Shown here one piece after another: positions 1 to 8,975 of a stretch of DNA of 53,546 nt. The notes beneath the pieces were generated by a model, which saw nothing but the letters and a program-made list of their open reading frames with translations, was not told where the DNA came from and ran no database searches. Source of the DNA: Mesotoga sp. BH458_6_3_2_1 (GTDB lineage: Bacteria; Thermotogota; Thermotogae; Petrotogales; Kosmotogaceae); the NCBI RefSeq assembly GCF_003664995.1, contig NZ_JFHL01000004.1:1-53546 (forward strand), written 5' to 3'. The stretch's first letter is position 1. The number at the start of each line of letters is the position of its first letter. Both the position numbers and the translations under genes were made by a program.

Positions 1-29
1 GGGTGAAATCCCCCTGGGCTGATCACCAG
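1..29. repeat. Left copy of the inverted repeat that closes both window ends
   Basis: Bases 1-29 match the reverse complement of the last 29 bases of the window (53518-53546) at 27 of 29 positions, differing only at 21-22. The homology stops there. It may be a repeat at which an assembly broke, or the terminal inverted repeats of an element. No transposase is seen next to it. Confidence 0.8.
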
Positions 30-376
30 AATAAGAACCGCTTTACGCTTAAAATCAAGGACCCGCTGAGCGCTGTAATGGACGTTATCCGTTGACCGTT
101 CAAGAGCAAGGACCCGTTCGCCGAAAATAGCAACCGAAAAAGTGCGTTGTCGAGACGTTTACTACGCCCACGGGAAGGCGAGTCTGGCCAGGCGAAGCCT
201 AACTGACCTGCGTTAGCAGACAGGCTCTTGGATGCTTACAACAACTCTTCTTGGAAGCGCTGTCATCCCGTAATGCTCCTATACGGGATCTCACTCTTGC
301 TAGACTCTAGACTCCGGACCCCTCTTAATTTTGTTATGCTCGTTTCAGCATCTAGTTTTTAACGATATACTTAGAA
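30..376. other. Gene-free left flank with palindromic repeats
   Basis: No gene is seen. The stretch holds short palindromes of the family found again at 47.3 kb and 51-53.5 kb: a hairpin with stem ATCCCGTA/TACGGGAT near 264-290, and an AAGAACCGCT-like start near 33 resembling the one at 51281. Confidence 0.5.
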
Positions 377-406
377 TTGAACTCAAGTAAACCATGGTGT
401 TATAAT
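377..406 (+). promoter_or_regulatory. Promoter for candidate small RNA
   Basis: TTGAAC at 377-382 and TATAAT at 401-406 are separated by 18 bp, a good sigma-70-type promoter. Only two hairpins and a terminator follow within 60 bp, so a very short RNA is the likely product. Confidence 0.55.
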
Positions 407-411
407 ATTTT

Positions 412-462
412 CGCATGGGGTGTCCCCGTGGGCGGAGCAGGAAAAAGGCTCCGTTTTTTCTT
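412..462 (+). ncRNA. Candidate small RNA of about 50 nt
   Basis: Transcription from the promoter at 377-406 should begin near 412. The RNA would contain a small GGGG-TGT-CCCC hairpin (417-427) and then a hairpin with stem CGGAGC/GCTCCG (433-453), followed by six T residues, a typical intrinsic terminator. No convincing reading frame with a ribosome-binding site fits. I do not recognise the family. It could also be an attenuated leader of a gene that has been lost. Confidence 0.4.
433..462 (+). terminator. Intrinsic terminator
   Basis: Stem CGGAGC (433-438) pairs with GCTCCG (448-453) around a 9-nt loop and is followed by TTTTTTC. It ends the candidate small RNA. Confidence 0.6.
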
Positions 463-526
463 TTTGTGTATAAGAATTTCCTCACAGTTTTTTGCCTTCG
501 ATTTCTCGTTTCTCGTCTTGGTCAAA

Positions 527-590
527 AATGTAGTCTGACCCTGTTTAATCTGCTGCTTAATCTTGACCCTGTTTATCTGCTCATTCAAGC
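527..590. repeat. REP-like motif with GTCTGACCC core
   Basis: A TAGTCTGACCCTG stretch followed by a second TTGACCCTG about 30 bp on. Related motifs occur near 3765, 8787, 12582 and 15297. Such motifs resemble those seen around REP-associated (Y1) transposases, but no transposase gene is present here. Confidence 0.4.
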
Positions 591-594
591 AGGA

Positions 595-1572
595 CTAGTT
601 TCTGATCATTCCCTTGCAGTACCTTATGACTTTTTTCTCTCCAGTTTCTTTCCAGCAGGGTTCTTCGTGAGATAGAGATGAGAGCTTTGTGCTTGTAAGA
701 CGACCATATCTTTTCACGATCGTCCCGACAATCTCTTCTTCTTCGGCGGGTAAATGATCTGGCATTGCCGTTCCTTTGACCATCACAGAGGCTTTCTTGC
801 CTTCTTCGACCACTCCGGCCTCTTTAAGATAAGAGACGACGTCTTCGTACTTCACGGGCGTAGGTCCATAATGATTGGCAATATACCTGAGACCGGTAAT
901 AGACACTCCCCTTCTCTCAAACGAAAGCGAATCGGAATAGAACAAAAGCTTGAATAACTTCATATGATCAAGAGGTTCTATTTCAGACAGAAAACGTCCT
1001 ACAACTGCACTTAGGGCTCTTCCAGAAAAGACCTTGAAGCCATTGAGGTGCGTTTCGGTATTTCCGTGAGCTTCAATTATCATCCTTTCTCTCAGAGAAA
1101 GGATGGGTTCGTTTACAATACCGGTCTTGTCGACTATTCTGTCTCGATCATTCGGAGAGATCCTTCCCTGGACCGCAGCGGCATTAACGAAAGAAATGAA
1201 GTCTTCTCCGCCTGGTATTATGTAATTTCTGTAAGATTCGAGAAGCTTGTCTGAAAGAGCTCTCGAGCCGTCTTCAAGCTTTGAGACCAGGGACTTTGTC
1301 CTTCCCAGCAGAAGCGCTATCTCCTCCTGAGTGAGGTTTAGATTCTCTCTGGCTTTCCTAAGATCTGTTGGCGATGGGATGCAATTAGTCTTTTCATAAT
1401 TGTCCCAGATCTTCTTCCAGGCTTCATCGAAAGATCTGGCATCCACATATGAACTTCCGCATCCATCACATCTATAGACATCGTAGGAAAGTCTGACTTG
1501 ACTTCCCTTGAAACTCTCGATACTCTCTTCCTTAGATAGGCGCATTTCCCTTCCACATTCGGGACATCTCAT
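595..1572 (-). CDS. Zn-finger/HTH/DUF4065 (Panacea-type) antitoxin
   Basis: A three-part antitoxin of 325 residues. Residues 3-6 and 35-38 form two CxxC pairs of an MqsA-like zinc ribbon. Residues about 70-113 are an XRE-type helix-turn-helix (LTQEEIALLLG). Residues about 185-260 resemble DUF4065/SocA, the Panacea antitoxin domain known to neutralise many unrelated toxins. The start is the ATG at 1572, 4 nt after the stop of the upstream toxin-like gene, so the two are probably translationally coupled. The partner toxin is frameshifted, leaving this antitoxin possibly orphaned. Pieces of the same gene pair recur at 3568-3755 and 12035-12572. Confidence 0.75.
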   Translation of the reverse strand: MRCPECGREMRLSKEESIESFKGSQVRLSYDVYRCDGCGSSYVDARSFDEAWKKIWDNYEKTNCIPSPTDLRKARENLNLTQEEIALLLGRTKSLVSKLEDGSRALSDKLLESYRNYIIPGGEDFISFVNAAAVQGRISPNDRDRIVDKTGIVNEPILSLRERMIIEAHGNTETHLNGFKVFSGRALSAVVGRFLSEIEPLDHMKLFKLLFYSDSLSFERRGVSITGLRYIANHYGPTPVKYEDVVSYLKEAGVVEEGKKASVMVKGTAMPDHLPAEEEEIVGTIVKRYGRLTSTKLSSLSHEEPCWKETGEKKVIRYCKGMIRN

Positions 1573-1576
1573 GAAA

Positions 1577-1998
1577 TCAACTCCCGTACTCTGCAAGATG
1601 CAAAGATAGACAGATCAGCCTTTCCTTGAAACTATAACTCAGCTTCAAATAGACTCTGTCTTTGTATTCATAGTTTTCTGGGGCCAAGAATTCATCATCG
1701 GTAATATCAAGTTCTCTGAGTATTGACTCAAGCGGTAAGGATCTCCAGACAACAATCGTAAATGAATCTCTTTGATTATCATCCTTGATCTCATCGGGGC
1801 AGATGTCTTTCGCCACCTTCCACGTGGCCTAAGCACATCATAACGCTCTCTTATTCCTGACTTGTAGAAAGCGTTCATCAGATCTATGTTTTTCTTCGCA
1901 TCACTGAGCAAGTAGATATTGCATTCCCGGTTTTCGATAATCTCTTGTATTCTGTTCCTAAGAACATTGAAGAACAGCTTATTCTTCATAAGATCCAT
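1577..1998 (-). pseudogene. Toxin-like partner of the DUF4065 antitoxin, frameshifted
   Basis: Two overlapping frames together read as one protein of about 140 residues, starting MDLMKNKLFF at 1998 behind an AGGAGA site and ending SLHLAEYGS at 1577. The break is near 1829: this copy reads GTGCTTAGGCC where the two related copies (3.7 and 12.5 kb) read GTGCTTGAGGCC, so one G has been lost. Position and coupling suggest the toxin of a Panacea-type TA pair, but I do not recognise its fold. A sequencing error could also explain the missing base. Confidence 0.6.
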
Positions 1999-2011
1999 GC
2001 TCTTCTCCTAA

Positions 2012-2041
2012 ATTATATATTGTCTATGTCAACTTTGTCAA
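2012..2041 (-). promoter_or_regulatory. Strong promoter of the DUF4065 TA pair
   Basis: On the minus strand TTGACA (2036-2041) and TATAAT (2012-2017) are 18 bp apart. A second TTGACA lies inside the spacer, giving a direct AGTTGACA repeat that could be an operator for the HTH antitoxin. The ATG at 1998 follows behind AGGAGA. Confidence 0.65.
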
Positions 2042-2292
2042 CTACACGACGTTTTACTTCTCTTCATAGCTCCACCGCTCAGAGGGGCGAAAAGAATTCC
2101 GCTATGCATTTCATTGAATTTCCGCCAAGGTTTTGTGCCCTAGTTTATCTTTCGCTTCGCGAACAGGAATTCAGTTTCTCGAGTTTCTGGATCTTGCTTT
2201 ATCGTAGATATTTAGCTTGCAGGAAACGCGCTTCTCAGCAGCCAATATAAATTCACTGTAAAAACGCGAGTCTGTCACGAAAAAAGTTGTGC

Positions 2293-3408
2293 CTAATCTT
2301 CCGCGTTCTCGCTGTAGTCCTCTAATACATCGTCTGAGAGATGTACGAGGTGACGAAGAGAAGCTATCTCTTTTACGCTTTCGTATGAGAGGTATGTGCA
2401 AGTCTCAAACAACGGACCACGTTCTAGCAACGAAAAAACAGGTCTTTGCAGTTCTTGAAAAACCTTATCCTTTCTCGAGAAAGGCGCTACTATATGAAGC
2501 TTAATGTCCATATTCGGCTGAAGCGCCAGCAGATCGGCCATTCTGAGAATACCGGAATAGATAGAAGTGGTATGCTCTACCTCGAAAGCCCTCTTGATCG
2601 ATCTCCCCCTTAACCACAGAACATCTATCTGCTCTATGGTTTTCAAAGTAATCTCATCATAATTTAGGGGTAGCCTTTCTAAGATAGACGGATCGCCACT
2701 CTTACATTCGGAAAGTACTCTGCTCCGATCATTTCTGGGAATCCATATCTTCATTCCCATCTTAGCGCCAATATCTGCCAGTAAGGCCTGAATCTTAATT
2801 GACTCGCGTACATCGGATTGCTCTGCAACAATTTCCGTATCTTCAGAGTCCTCGTCCGTCGGGACGGATACAGGTATATCTTTCTTCTCACCTCTGACTC
2901 TAGGTAATAGATACTTCTTGTAGGCCTCGGCGTCGTAGGCGAATGATCTCCCGGAGTGTTCCTGCTTTAAAAGGGCTGCTTCCAAGAATTCGCCGTCTTC
3001 GTTCTCCAGTCTAACAAGACTGCCCCTGACCTTCCCGGTCCAGGCGTTGGAGTTAGGTGGAAGGTCTCTAGTAAAAGACAGACCATTCCATATCTCAGGC
3101 TCGTGTATTGGCAGGGCCTTCTCGACTTCTAACCAAACCAGTGGCTTGACTTTGAACCTCACCGCAAAAGGGTCGTCTGCTTTATAGAAACGGGGAGAAT
3201 CATCAACAAAGGGTTTGCTTGTCACTTCTAGTATGCCAACCCAGCGAGAGAGCTTGGTTAGATAGCATATAAGCTTATCTCCGATGTTCACTCTGCTCGC
3301 TAGATTCTTGTGCCGCATTCGAAATCCAGAAATAGTTCTATCTGACTTTGAAAAAGCTTCATATGTTTCTGGCGAAAAGAGGTCCGTGTAGTAGGCCACT
3401 TCAACCAT
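2293..3408 (-). CDS. EVE domain-nuclease fusion (modified-DNA restriction candidate)
   Basis: A protein of 371 residues. Residues 1 to about 150 look like an EVE domain (MVEVAYYTDLF, GDKLICYLTKLSRWVGILEV), a PUA-like fold that reads modified bases. After an acidic linker (about 165-195) the C-terminal part (about 200-345) has the motifs IDVLWLRG and FEVEHTTSIYSGILRMADLL, typical of a restriction endonuclease-like domain found fused to modified-base readers. The ATG at 3408 follows AGGCAGG; a GTG one codon earlier is possible. It stands alone between TA fragments and upstream of, but opposite to, McrBC system 1. The role in cutting modified phage DNA is inferred from the domains. Confidence 0.65.
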   Translation of the reverse strand: MVEVAYYTDLFSPETYEAFSKSDRTISGFRMRHKNLASRVNIGDKLICYLTKLSRWVGILEVTSKPFVDDSPRFYKADDPFAVRFKVKPLVWLEVEKALPIHEPEIWNGLSFTRDLPPNSNAWTGKVRGSLVRLENEDGEFLEAALLKQEHSGRSFAYDAEAYKKYLLPRVRGEKKDIPVSVPTDEDSEDTEIVAEQSDVRESIKIQALLADIGAKMGMKIWIPRNDRSRVLSECKSGDPSILERLPLNYDEITLKTIEQIDVLWLRGRSIKRAFEVEHTTSIYSGILRMADLLALQPNMDIKLHIVAPFSRKDKVFQELQRPVFSLLERGPLFETCTYLSYESVKEIASLRHLVHLSDDVLEDYSENAED

Positions 3409-3567
3409 CACCTGCCTAAGTGTCTTTCTATGCTTCTAATCCCCAATGCCCTGTCCTGCTATTCGTAATATTTCTCCCTGCTTTTTTCTTAGAAAATCCC
3501 GATATGAATAAGCTAGCTGGATTCAACACTATAATAGTCGATGTTACACAATAGACCAAAGACCCCA

Positions 3568-3755
3568 AAAATTCATCATCGGTAATATCAAGTTCTCTAA
3601 GTATTGATTCAAGAGGTAAGGATTTCCAGACAACAATCGTAAATGAATCTCTTTGATTATCATCTCTGATCTCATCGGGGCAGATATCTTTCGCCACCTT
3701 CCACGTGGCCTCAAGCACATCGTAATGCATTCTTATTCCTGACTTGTAGAAAGCA
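3568..3755 (-). pseudogene. Second fragment of the toxin-like gene of the DUF4065 pair
   Basis: Near-identical to the middle of the toxin-like gene at 1577-1998 (DNQRDSFTIVVWKSLP, ESILRELDITDDEF). It lacks the N-terminal third and the C-terminal end. The upstream break, just after the GACTTGTAGAAAGC stretch, is at the same point as in the copy at 12.57 kb, and a GGAGTCTGA motif follows in both. Confidence 0.7.
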
Positions 3756-3759
3756 TTAC

Positions 3760-3802
3760 AAGAATAGGAGTCTGAGCCAATTTTACGTGATCCTATTTTA
3801 CG
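3760..3802. repeat. REP-like motif
   Basis: AATAGGAGTCTGAGCC followed by two copies of a CCAATTTTACG/CCTATTTTACG-like stretch. It abuts the truncated TA fragment, as at 12.58 kb. Confidence 0.45.
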
Positions 3803-3828
3803 ATTTTCTAGATATTAGTATTGAATAA

Positions 3829-3834
3829 TATAAT
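3829..3834 (+). promoter_or_regulatory. -10 element of the mcrBC-1 operon
   Basis: TATAAT lies 27 bp before the start of mcrB-1. The -35 region is AT-rich with no good match to the consensus. Confidence 0.4.
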
Positions 3835-3860
3835 AGAATGGCATGGAAATGGGAGGTTAT

Positions 3861-6800
3861 ATGATGAGAAACAGTACTAAGAGCACGATTCTCGATTGTT
3901 TGAGCAACAGGTATCCCGGTTGGAAAGGATTTGATGATGAACGCTTTGTCGCAGACGAAATCACTTACAAACGGTCTACGGTGGACCTTGCTCGCAAGCT
4001 CCTCGCCAAGAAAGAACTTTCAAGGCTCATTGGAGAAAAGAACTTCGGAGAGCTGAACGAGAGAATCGAGAGAGTCGGTAAGGACAATAATCTTCTTTAC
4101 AATTCGGTCCCTACGAGCGGTGATCTCAGAATCTTATACAACGAGAACGCGAACAAAGAAGCGTTCTATGATGCCTTCCTGTCCTTGATTCACGAAAAGG
4201 GGAAGGGAGAAGAAAGGCTGGCAAGGTTCGTTGAAGTTCTGAAAGGTCTAGGTATCAAGTGTTACTGGTCGTTCCCAACTTATTTCATGTTCATCATCGA
4301 TCCAGAGAACGAGTTTTTTGTGAAGCCTTCAGTAGCAAAATGGTTTCTAGAGATGACTGGAAACAAATATAGTTCCCAGGTTGATGCCCAAATGTACAAG
4401 ACCCTGAAAGAAGAAGCGAAAAGACTTCAAGACGAGATGAACCAGTACAATCCCAAAAACCTTATTGATATTCAGAGCGCTATCTGGGTTGCATATTCTG
4501 AATCATCAAAAAAACTATCTAAGCGATACTGGAAGATTTCTCCTGGGGAGAATGCGTGGCAATGGGAAGAATGCAAACGAGACGGTTTTATAGCTATTGG
4601 TTGGCCAGAACTTGGAGACCTGTCCAGCTTGAACGAAGCTGAATTCAAGGAAAAGGCAACTGCCATAGAAAAAGAACTAGGCGGAGAGTACGCAAAATCA
4701 TCTTCAAGCCAGGTCTGGAAGTTTAGAAACATCAAAGCTGGAGACATAATAATCGCCAACAGGGGACAGAAGGAAGTAGTAGGAATTGGCAGGGTAATTG
4801 AAGAATACTTCTTCGATGGATCGGAGGAGAGGTACCCCCATAAGTTGGGTGTTGACTGGTTTGATACTGAGATTCGGCGTGTTAACAAGCCTGGCTGGGT
4901 CAAGACATTGATTGAAATCGAATACGAGGAATTTGAAGAGATAAGCAATGCACCCGGAAAATTAGATGGTTCCGCTTCAGCTGCAAAAGAGGTGCTTCAA
5001 AAAATCCTTCCCATCGATCGTGAACGAGAAGCCGCAGTCGAATTTCTTGCGGAATCTGTTGAATACTGCAACGAGAAATATCCCGACTGCTGGGAAGTAT
5101 CTCTCTTCAACCATCTTATTCGACTTAATGTTGGAAGGCTTTATTCACTCGATCTGAAGGAAGGTTCCGTAATGTTCTTTTGCAATCCAGATTCTCTTTC
5201 GGATGAACTTAAGCAGAAATTTTCGCGCTACATAAAAGTATATGATGAGTTTCGGTCGCTTAAGAGAGATGTTCTACAAATTGAGCTTCCTAGTGAAGTG
5301 TTTGTTGACTCATCCTCCCTTTTCCGAAATTCGCATCATGCTTTCCTAGATCTGGCGATGGGCACGGCCACCACCAGTCCATATAAGGCAGCGTACTCAC
5401 CAGGGATCATAGAATTTGTGAACGATATGTTGAATACCTCTCTTCCTCACCCAGGCTTTTTCAATTACCGAAACATCTTCTTCTCTGCGAAAACATTTGA
5501 ACTACTGAAAGGAATACACAATAACCCCACGAGTGCTTTCTACAAAGAAAACAGAGACGACTTCTACGAATACGTTGAACAACCCTTGAAAGAACTTTTG
5601 TCCGGTGTTGTCTCTCAACTGCCTTACGAGTTGGTTGATTATCTTGAGACCGACAAATACGTAATGGGGAAGATTCTTAAGAATGACTATGGACAAGGGG
5701 GCGCATGGGATTACGCATGGGGAGCCTTCTATCCGAAAGGTGGTAAGAAAAGAACGGACGCACAACTATATATTACGCTTCGAAAAGACTATCTGACTTA
5801 CGGTTTTTCGCTTGGTGACTACTCATCGGGGACGTGGAAACGTCTTAGTGAAAATGTATCGAATAATAGGTCCAAAATAGTGGAGTTGCTTGGGAAGAAA
5901 ATCTCCGATAATTTCGATTTGTACGGCTATGAGAGCGGAGGAGTAGAACCAGTAAACAGAGCATCAAATTTCGAAGAACTGGTAGAAAAAATGGAGGAGA
6001 TTCAGTTCAATGTTTGCAACGCTATTAGCAAAGAGAAACTTCAATCCCTCGAAAAAGAGGAACTTGTTAAGGAGATTTCTGAGGGATTTGAAATCCTGTT
6101 CCCGCTTGTCATACTCGCCACCGAAGAGAATCCCATGGAAAGAATTGTTTTGATCGTTAACCCAGGTATTAATCCTGTTGTCAATTTGGATACTGTTAGT
6201 GAAGAAACTGGACTAGATCAACTGGAACTTGCGACGTGGGTGAAGGCAATAAGAAGGAAGAGACAAGCGGTTATTTACGGACCACCTGGAACAGGGAAAA
6301 CCTTTGTAGCTAAGAAGCTTGCCGAACATATTGTTGGGGGAGGGAACGGATTCATTGATACCGTTCAGTTTCATCCATCTTACTCTTACGAGGATTTCAT
6401 AATGGGAATACGTCCTGTTTCAGATGAAAATGGGAACCTAAGATATCCTGCCAAAGAAGGTCGTTTTCTCGAATTCTGCGGTAAGGCAAGTAAGTGCGAA
6501 GGCGATTGCGTTCTGATAATTGATGAGATAAACAGGGCGAATCTCTCCCGAGTCTTCGGAGAACTGATGTATGTTCTTGAATACCGAAACGAGACCGTGA
6601 GACTTGCAGTTGACGGGAAGGAATTCAGAATCCCGGAAAATGTATATCTTTTAGGTACTATGAATACTGCGGATAGAACAATCGCACTGGTGGATCACGC
6701 ATTAAGAAGGAGGTTCGCCTTCCTGAAACTAGCCCCGAAGTATGAAATCATGCGCCATTATCACAAAGATCTGGAAACAACTGTCGAACCACTAATAAGC

Positions 6801-7004
6801 CTGTTGAAAAGACTAAACTCTCACATAGAAGAACATTATCAAGTCGGGGTATCCTTCTTTCTTTCAAAGAATCTGAGACAGGAACTCGAATCGATCTGGA
6901 AAATGGAGATAGAACCATATTTGGAGGAGTATTTCTTCAACCAACCGGACAAAGTTGCGGAATTCAGGTGGGATAGAGTAAAAATAGAGATAGGATTATC
7001 TTGA
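3861..7004 (+). CDS. mcrB: McrB-like AAA+ motor with N-terminal EVE domain (system 1)
   Basis: The NTPase subunit of a type IV, modified-DNA-dependent restriction complex, about 1047 residues. Residues about 222-360 form an EVE-like reader (YWKISPGENAWQWEEC, GDIIIANRG). The middle 400 residues are a poorly conserved recognition region. The C-terminal McrB-type AAA+ module has Walker A GPPGTGKT (about 807), Walker B LIIDEINRAN (about 885) and the MNTADRT signature (about 934) with LRRRF. GGGAGG at 3851-3856 fits ATG 3861 or 3864. The stop is 1 nt from the mcrC ATG. It is more than twice the length of E. coli McrB, the extra being the EVE and middle domains. Confidence 0.85.
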   Translation: MMRNSTKSTILDCLSNRYPGWKGFDDERFVADEITYKRSTVDLARKLLAKKELSRLIGEKNFGELNERIERVGKDNNLLYNSVPTSGDLRILYNENANKEAFYDAFLSLIHEKGKGEERLARFVEVLKGLGIKCYWSFPTYFMFIIDPENEFFVKPSVAKWFLEMTGNKYSSQVDAQMYKTLKEEAKRLQDEMNQYNPKNLIDIQSAIWVAYSESSKKLSKRYWKISPGENAWQWEECKRDGFIAIGWPELGDLSSLNEAEFKEKATAIEKELGGEYAKSSSSQVWKFRNIKAGDIIIANRGQKEVVGIGRVIEEYFFDGSEERYPHKLGVDWFDTEIRRVNKPGWVKTLIEIEYEEFEEISNAPGKLDGSASAAKEVLQKILPIDREREAAVEFLAESVEYCNEKYPDCWEVSLFNHLIRLNVGRLYSLDLKEGSVMFFCNPDSLSDELKQKFSRYIKVYDEFRSLKRDVLQIELPSEVFVDSSSLFRNSHHAFLDLAMGTATTSPYKAAYSPGIIEFVNDMLNTSLPHPGFFNYRNIFFSAKTFELLKGIHNNPTSAFYKENRDDFYEYVEQPLKELLSGVVSQLPYELVDYLETDKYVMGKILKNDYGQGGAWDYAWGAFYPKGGKKRTDAQLYITLRKDYLTYGFSLGDYSSGTWKRLSENVSNNRSKIVELLGKKISDNFDLYGYESGGVEPVNRASNFEELVEKMEEIQFNVCNAISKEKLQSLEKEELVKEISEGFEILFPLVILATEENPMERIVLIVNPGINPVVNLDTVSEETGLDQLELATWVKAIRRKRQAVIYGPPGTGKTFVAKKLAEHIVGGGNGFIDTVQFHPSYSYEDFIMGIRPVSDENGNLRYPAKEGRFLEFCGKASKCEGDCVLIIDEINRANLSRVFGELMYVLEYRNETVRLAVDGKEFRIPENVYLLGTMNTADRTIALVDHALRRRFAFLKLAPKYEIMRHYHKDLETTVEPLISLLKRLNSHIEEHYQVGVSFFLSKNLRQELESIWKMEIEPYLEEYFFNQPDKVAEFRWDRVKIEIGLS

Positions 7005-7005
7005 G

Positions 7006-8199
7006 ATGCGAGACATGATCATCGAGCTTGAAGAATATAGAAGAGCTTTAGTGCCAAGAGACTCACTTCCTGAAGAACTCGGGTTGCTTTTGCACAGAGA
7101 GTACAGCAAAAAGATAGAAATTGAATTTCCTACCATTGCCAATGACTACAACTGGCGGCTCACCTCTTTAGGCTGGGTTGGTCAGATTCGTCTTTCAAAA
7201 GAGATTTCTCTCAAGATGCTTCCAAAAGTTTCTCTAAAAAACATATTCGGAATGTTGGAATATGCATACGATTTAAAAAGCTTTGATCTAAGGCAAGAGA
7301 TCGATCATTACGGGAGCATTGAAGAGCTTTTTGAAAGACTTGTGAAAATTCTTTCTATGAAAGTGCTTCTCCGAATAAAGAGAGGGCTTTACGGCAACTA
7401 TATTCCTTACACAGACAGTCTTTCATATGTTCGAGGAAGGTTGGAAACCGATGAAATTGTTAGAAAACCGTGGAACATAAGACCGATTTGCAGCTATGAG
7501 GATCACACAAGAGATGTAGAAGAGAATCAGATTCTGGCGTGGACTATGAAATGGGTAATCATGTCGGGCATTGTTAATCAAGAAACTTTACTTCTTGCAC
7601 AAAAAGCTTATCGCAGCCTCCGACAGATAGTCGCCGAGATACCTTACGACTCAAGGTCATGTGTATCGAGACTGTACAACAGGCTAAATGACGACTATAG
7701 GCCGATGCATCTGCTCTGCAGATTCTTCCTCGAAAACTGCGGACCTTCCTTGGAAAACGGCGACCGGCAGAGCGTTGCATTTACTGTCAATATGGCTCGT
7801 CTGTATGAGCTCTTTGTCGCCAGATGGCTAGAATCGCACCTAAACGATTCGTACACGTTGAAGGCTCAAGAGAAAGTGTCTGTTTCAGGTGGAACGCTTC
7901 AGTTCAATATCGATCTCGTCCTTTATGATAGGTACACAGGAAAAGCTGTAGCCGTAATGGACACAAAATACAAGACTCGAGAGAGTCCTTCTAATGCCGA
8001 CTTCTATCAGGTCACCACATACGCACTAAGCAAAGGATGTGACAAAGCATTCTTGATATATCCTTCTGATCTCAAGAGCCCCTTTCATGAAAGTGTTAAT
8101 AATATCCAGGTAAGATCTCTGACATTTCCTCTGAGTGGTAATCTCGAATCCAACGGTGAAGAATTCATGGAGCAGCTGCACATTAACTTAAAACGATAA
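7006..8199 (+). CDS. mcrC: McrC-like endonuclease subunit (system 1)
   Basis: The nuclease partner of McrB-1, 397 residues. The C-terminal third carries a PD-(D/E)XK core: an acidic IDLVLYD (about 302) and MDTKYK (about 318), the McrC form of the D...DxK motif. The N-terminal half matches the McrBC 5-methylcytosine restriction subunit family (GWVGQIRLSKEISLKMLPKV). It starts 1 nt after the mcrB stop, so the two are co-transcribed. No terminator is evident behind it. Confidence 0.85.
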   Translation: MRDMIIELEEYRRALVPRDSLPEELGLLLHREYSKKIEIEFPTIANDYNWRLTSLGWVGQIRLSKEISLKMLPKVSLKNIFGMLEYAYDLKSFDLRQEIDHYGSIEELFERLVKILSMKVLLRIKRGLYGNYIPYTDSLSYVRGRLETDEIVRKPWNIRPICSYEDHTRDVEENQILAWTMKWVIMSGIVNQETLLLAQKAYRSLRQIVAEIPYDSRSCVSRLYNRLNDDYRPMHLLCRFFLENCGPSLENGDRQSVAFTVNMARLYELFVARWLESHLNDSYTLKAQEKVSVSGGTLQFNIDLVLYDRYTGKAVAVMDTKYKTRESPSNADFYQVTTYALSKGCDKAFLIYPSDLKSPFHESVNNIQVRSLTFPLSGNLESNGEEFMEQLHINLKR

Positions 8200-8200
8200 A

Positions 8201-8432
8201 CCTTGAGGCTTCTCATCTATGCATAAGGTTATTATTCTTAACGCGAGAGTTCTCCAATACCAAGTAACCCTACTATTCTTGCTATCTAAAGTTCATTTAC
8301 CCTATGGCAAGACCTTCAAAAACCAAACCTGTTTGTCTCTCTAAGAGGTTTCAGTGATGCTGTCTTTCAAGCAAAAAAAGAGGGATAAAACCTCCCTCAC
8401 TTCACTCTCATCGTATTTGTCTAGCAGGGCCT
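8201..8432. other. Gene-free spacer after mcrBC-1
   Basis: Nothing recognised on the plus strand. Part of the minus strand (down to about 8351) may be the shifted 3' end of the small gene at 8433-8600. Confidence 0.4.
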
Positions 8433-8600
8433 TTAGCGGCGTAATGTTTTTGGTAATAAAGATACACTCCTCTCAATGGAGGCTTTAACGTCTATATACT
8501 CTTCCTTGGGCCGCTTCTTTGCAGCTTCCATTGCTTTAACCATATTCTCCGCAGCTTTTTGGTCGATATAAATCTCTTTCTCGAATGTTCTTGTTGCCAT
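8433..8600 (-). CDS. Small hypothetical protein, perhaps antitoxin, possibly frameshifted
   Basis: A 55-codon frame (MATRTFEKEIYIDQKAAEN) starting at ATG 8600 behind GAAGGGAGAA. It is rich in K and E and resembles small antitoxins in composition only. After residue 45 another frame continues with sensible sequence (FITKNITPLKALLDKYDESE) to about 8351, so the ancestor was probably about 80 residues and this copy carries a frameshift. Function unknown. Confidence 0.4.
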   Translation of the reverse strand: MATRTFEKEIYIDQKAAENMVKAMEAAKKRPKEEYIDVKASIERSVSLLPKTLRR

Positions 8601-8716
8601 AATTCTCCCTTCTTTCGAGTGCCTTAATAATTTACTCTATCATTTCGACACGGCATTCTCCAGATGTTTACAAAACCCTAGTCCTTCAAACCAATCAGCT
8701 CGTCATTAGAACAAAT

Positions 8717-8738
8717 GGCAATTTATAAACATATTGCC
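8717..8738. promoter_or_regulatory. AbiE-type operator remnant
   Basis: GGCAAT (8717-8722) and ATTGCC (8733-8738) form an inverted repeat with a 10-bp spacer. The same half-sites with an 11-bp spacer stand before the intact AbiE pair at 14.85 kb. No antitoxin start lies immediately next to it, so it may be a relic or may serve the small gene at 8600. Confidence 0.4.
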
Positions 8739-8782
8739 GATTATTCTAATAATGATACAATAAGGGCTTCAGTTCTCGTAAT

Positions 8783-8822
8783 AATCAGGAATCTGACCCG
8801 TCATTCTGTGACCCGTTCACTC
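8783..8822. repeat. REP-like motif
   Basis: AATCAGGAATCTGACCCGTC, then CATTCTGTGACCCGTTC and CACTCTGT. Nearly the same text recurs at 15293-15328. Confidence 0.5.
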
Positions 8823-8975
8823 TGTACCTATGTCTGAAAGTGATAGCGTAGTTCTTACAAAGACTCTTTCTCCCGAAGACTGTGTCAATACTCTTTCATT
8901 AGCAATGATCTTCATTCGATTCGTTAGCGCAAAGGTGAATAGCAGTTTTCAATCTGTATAAGGTCTCGGTGGCAC

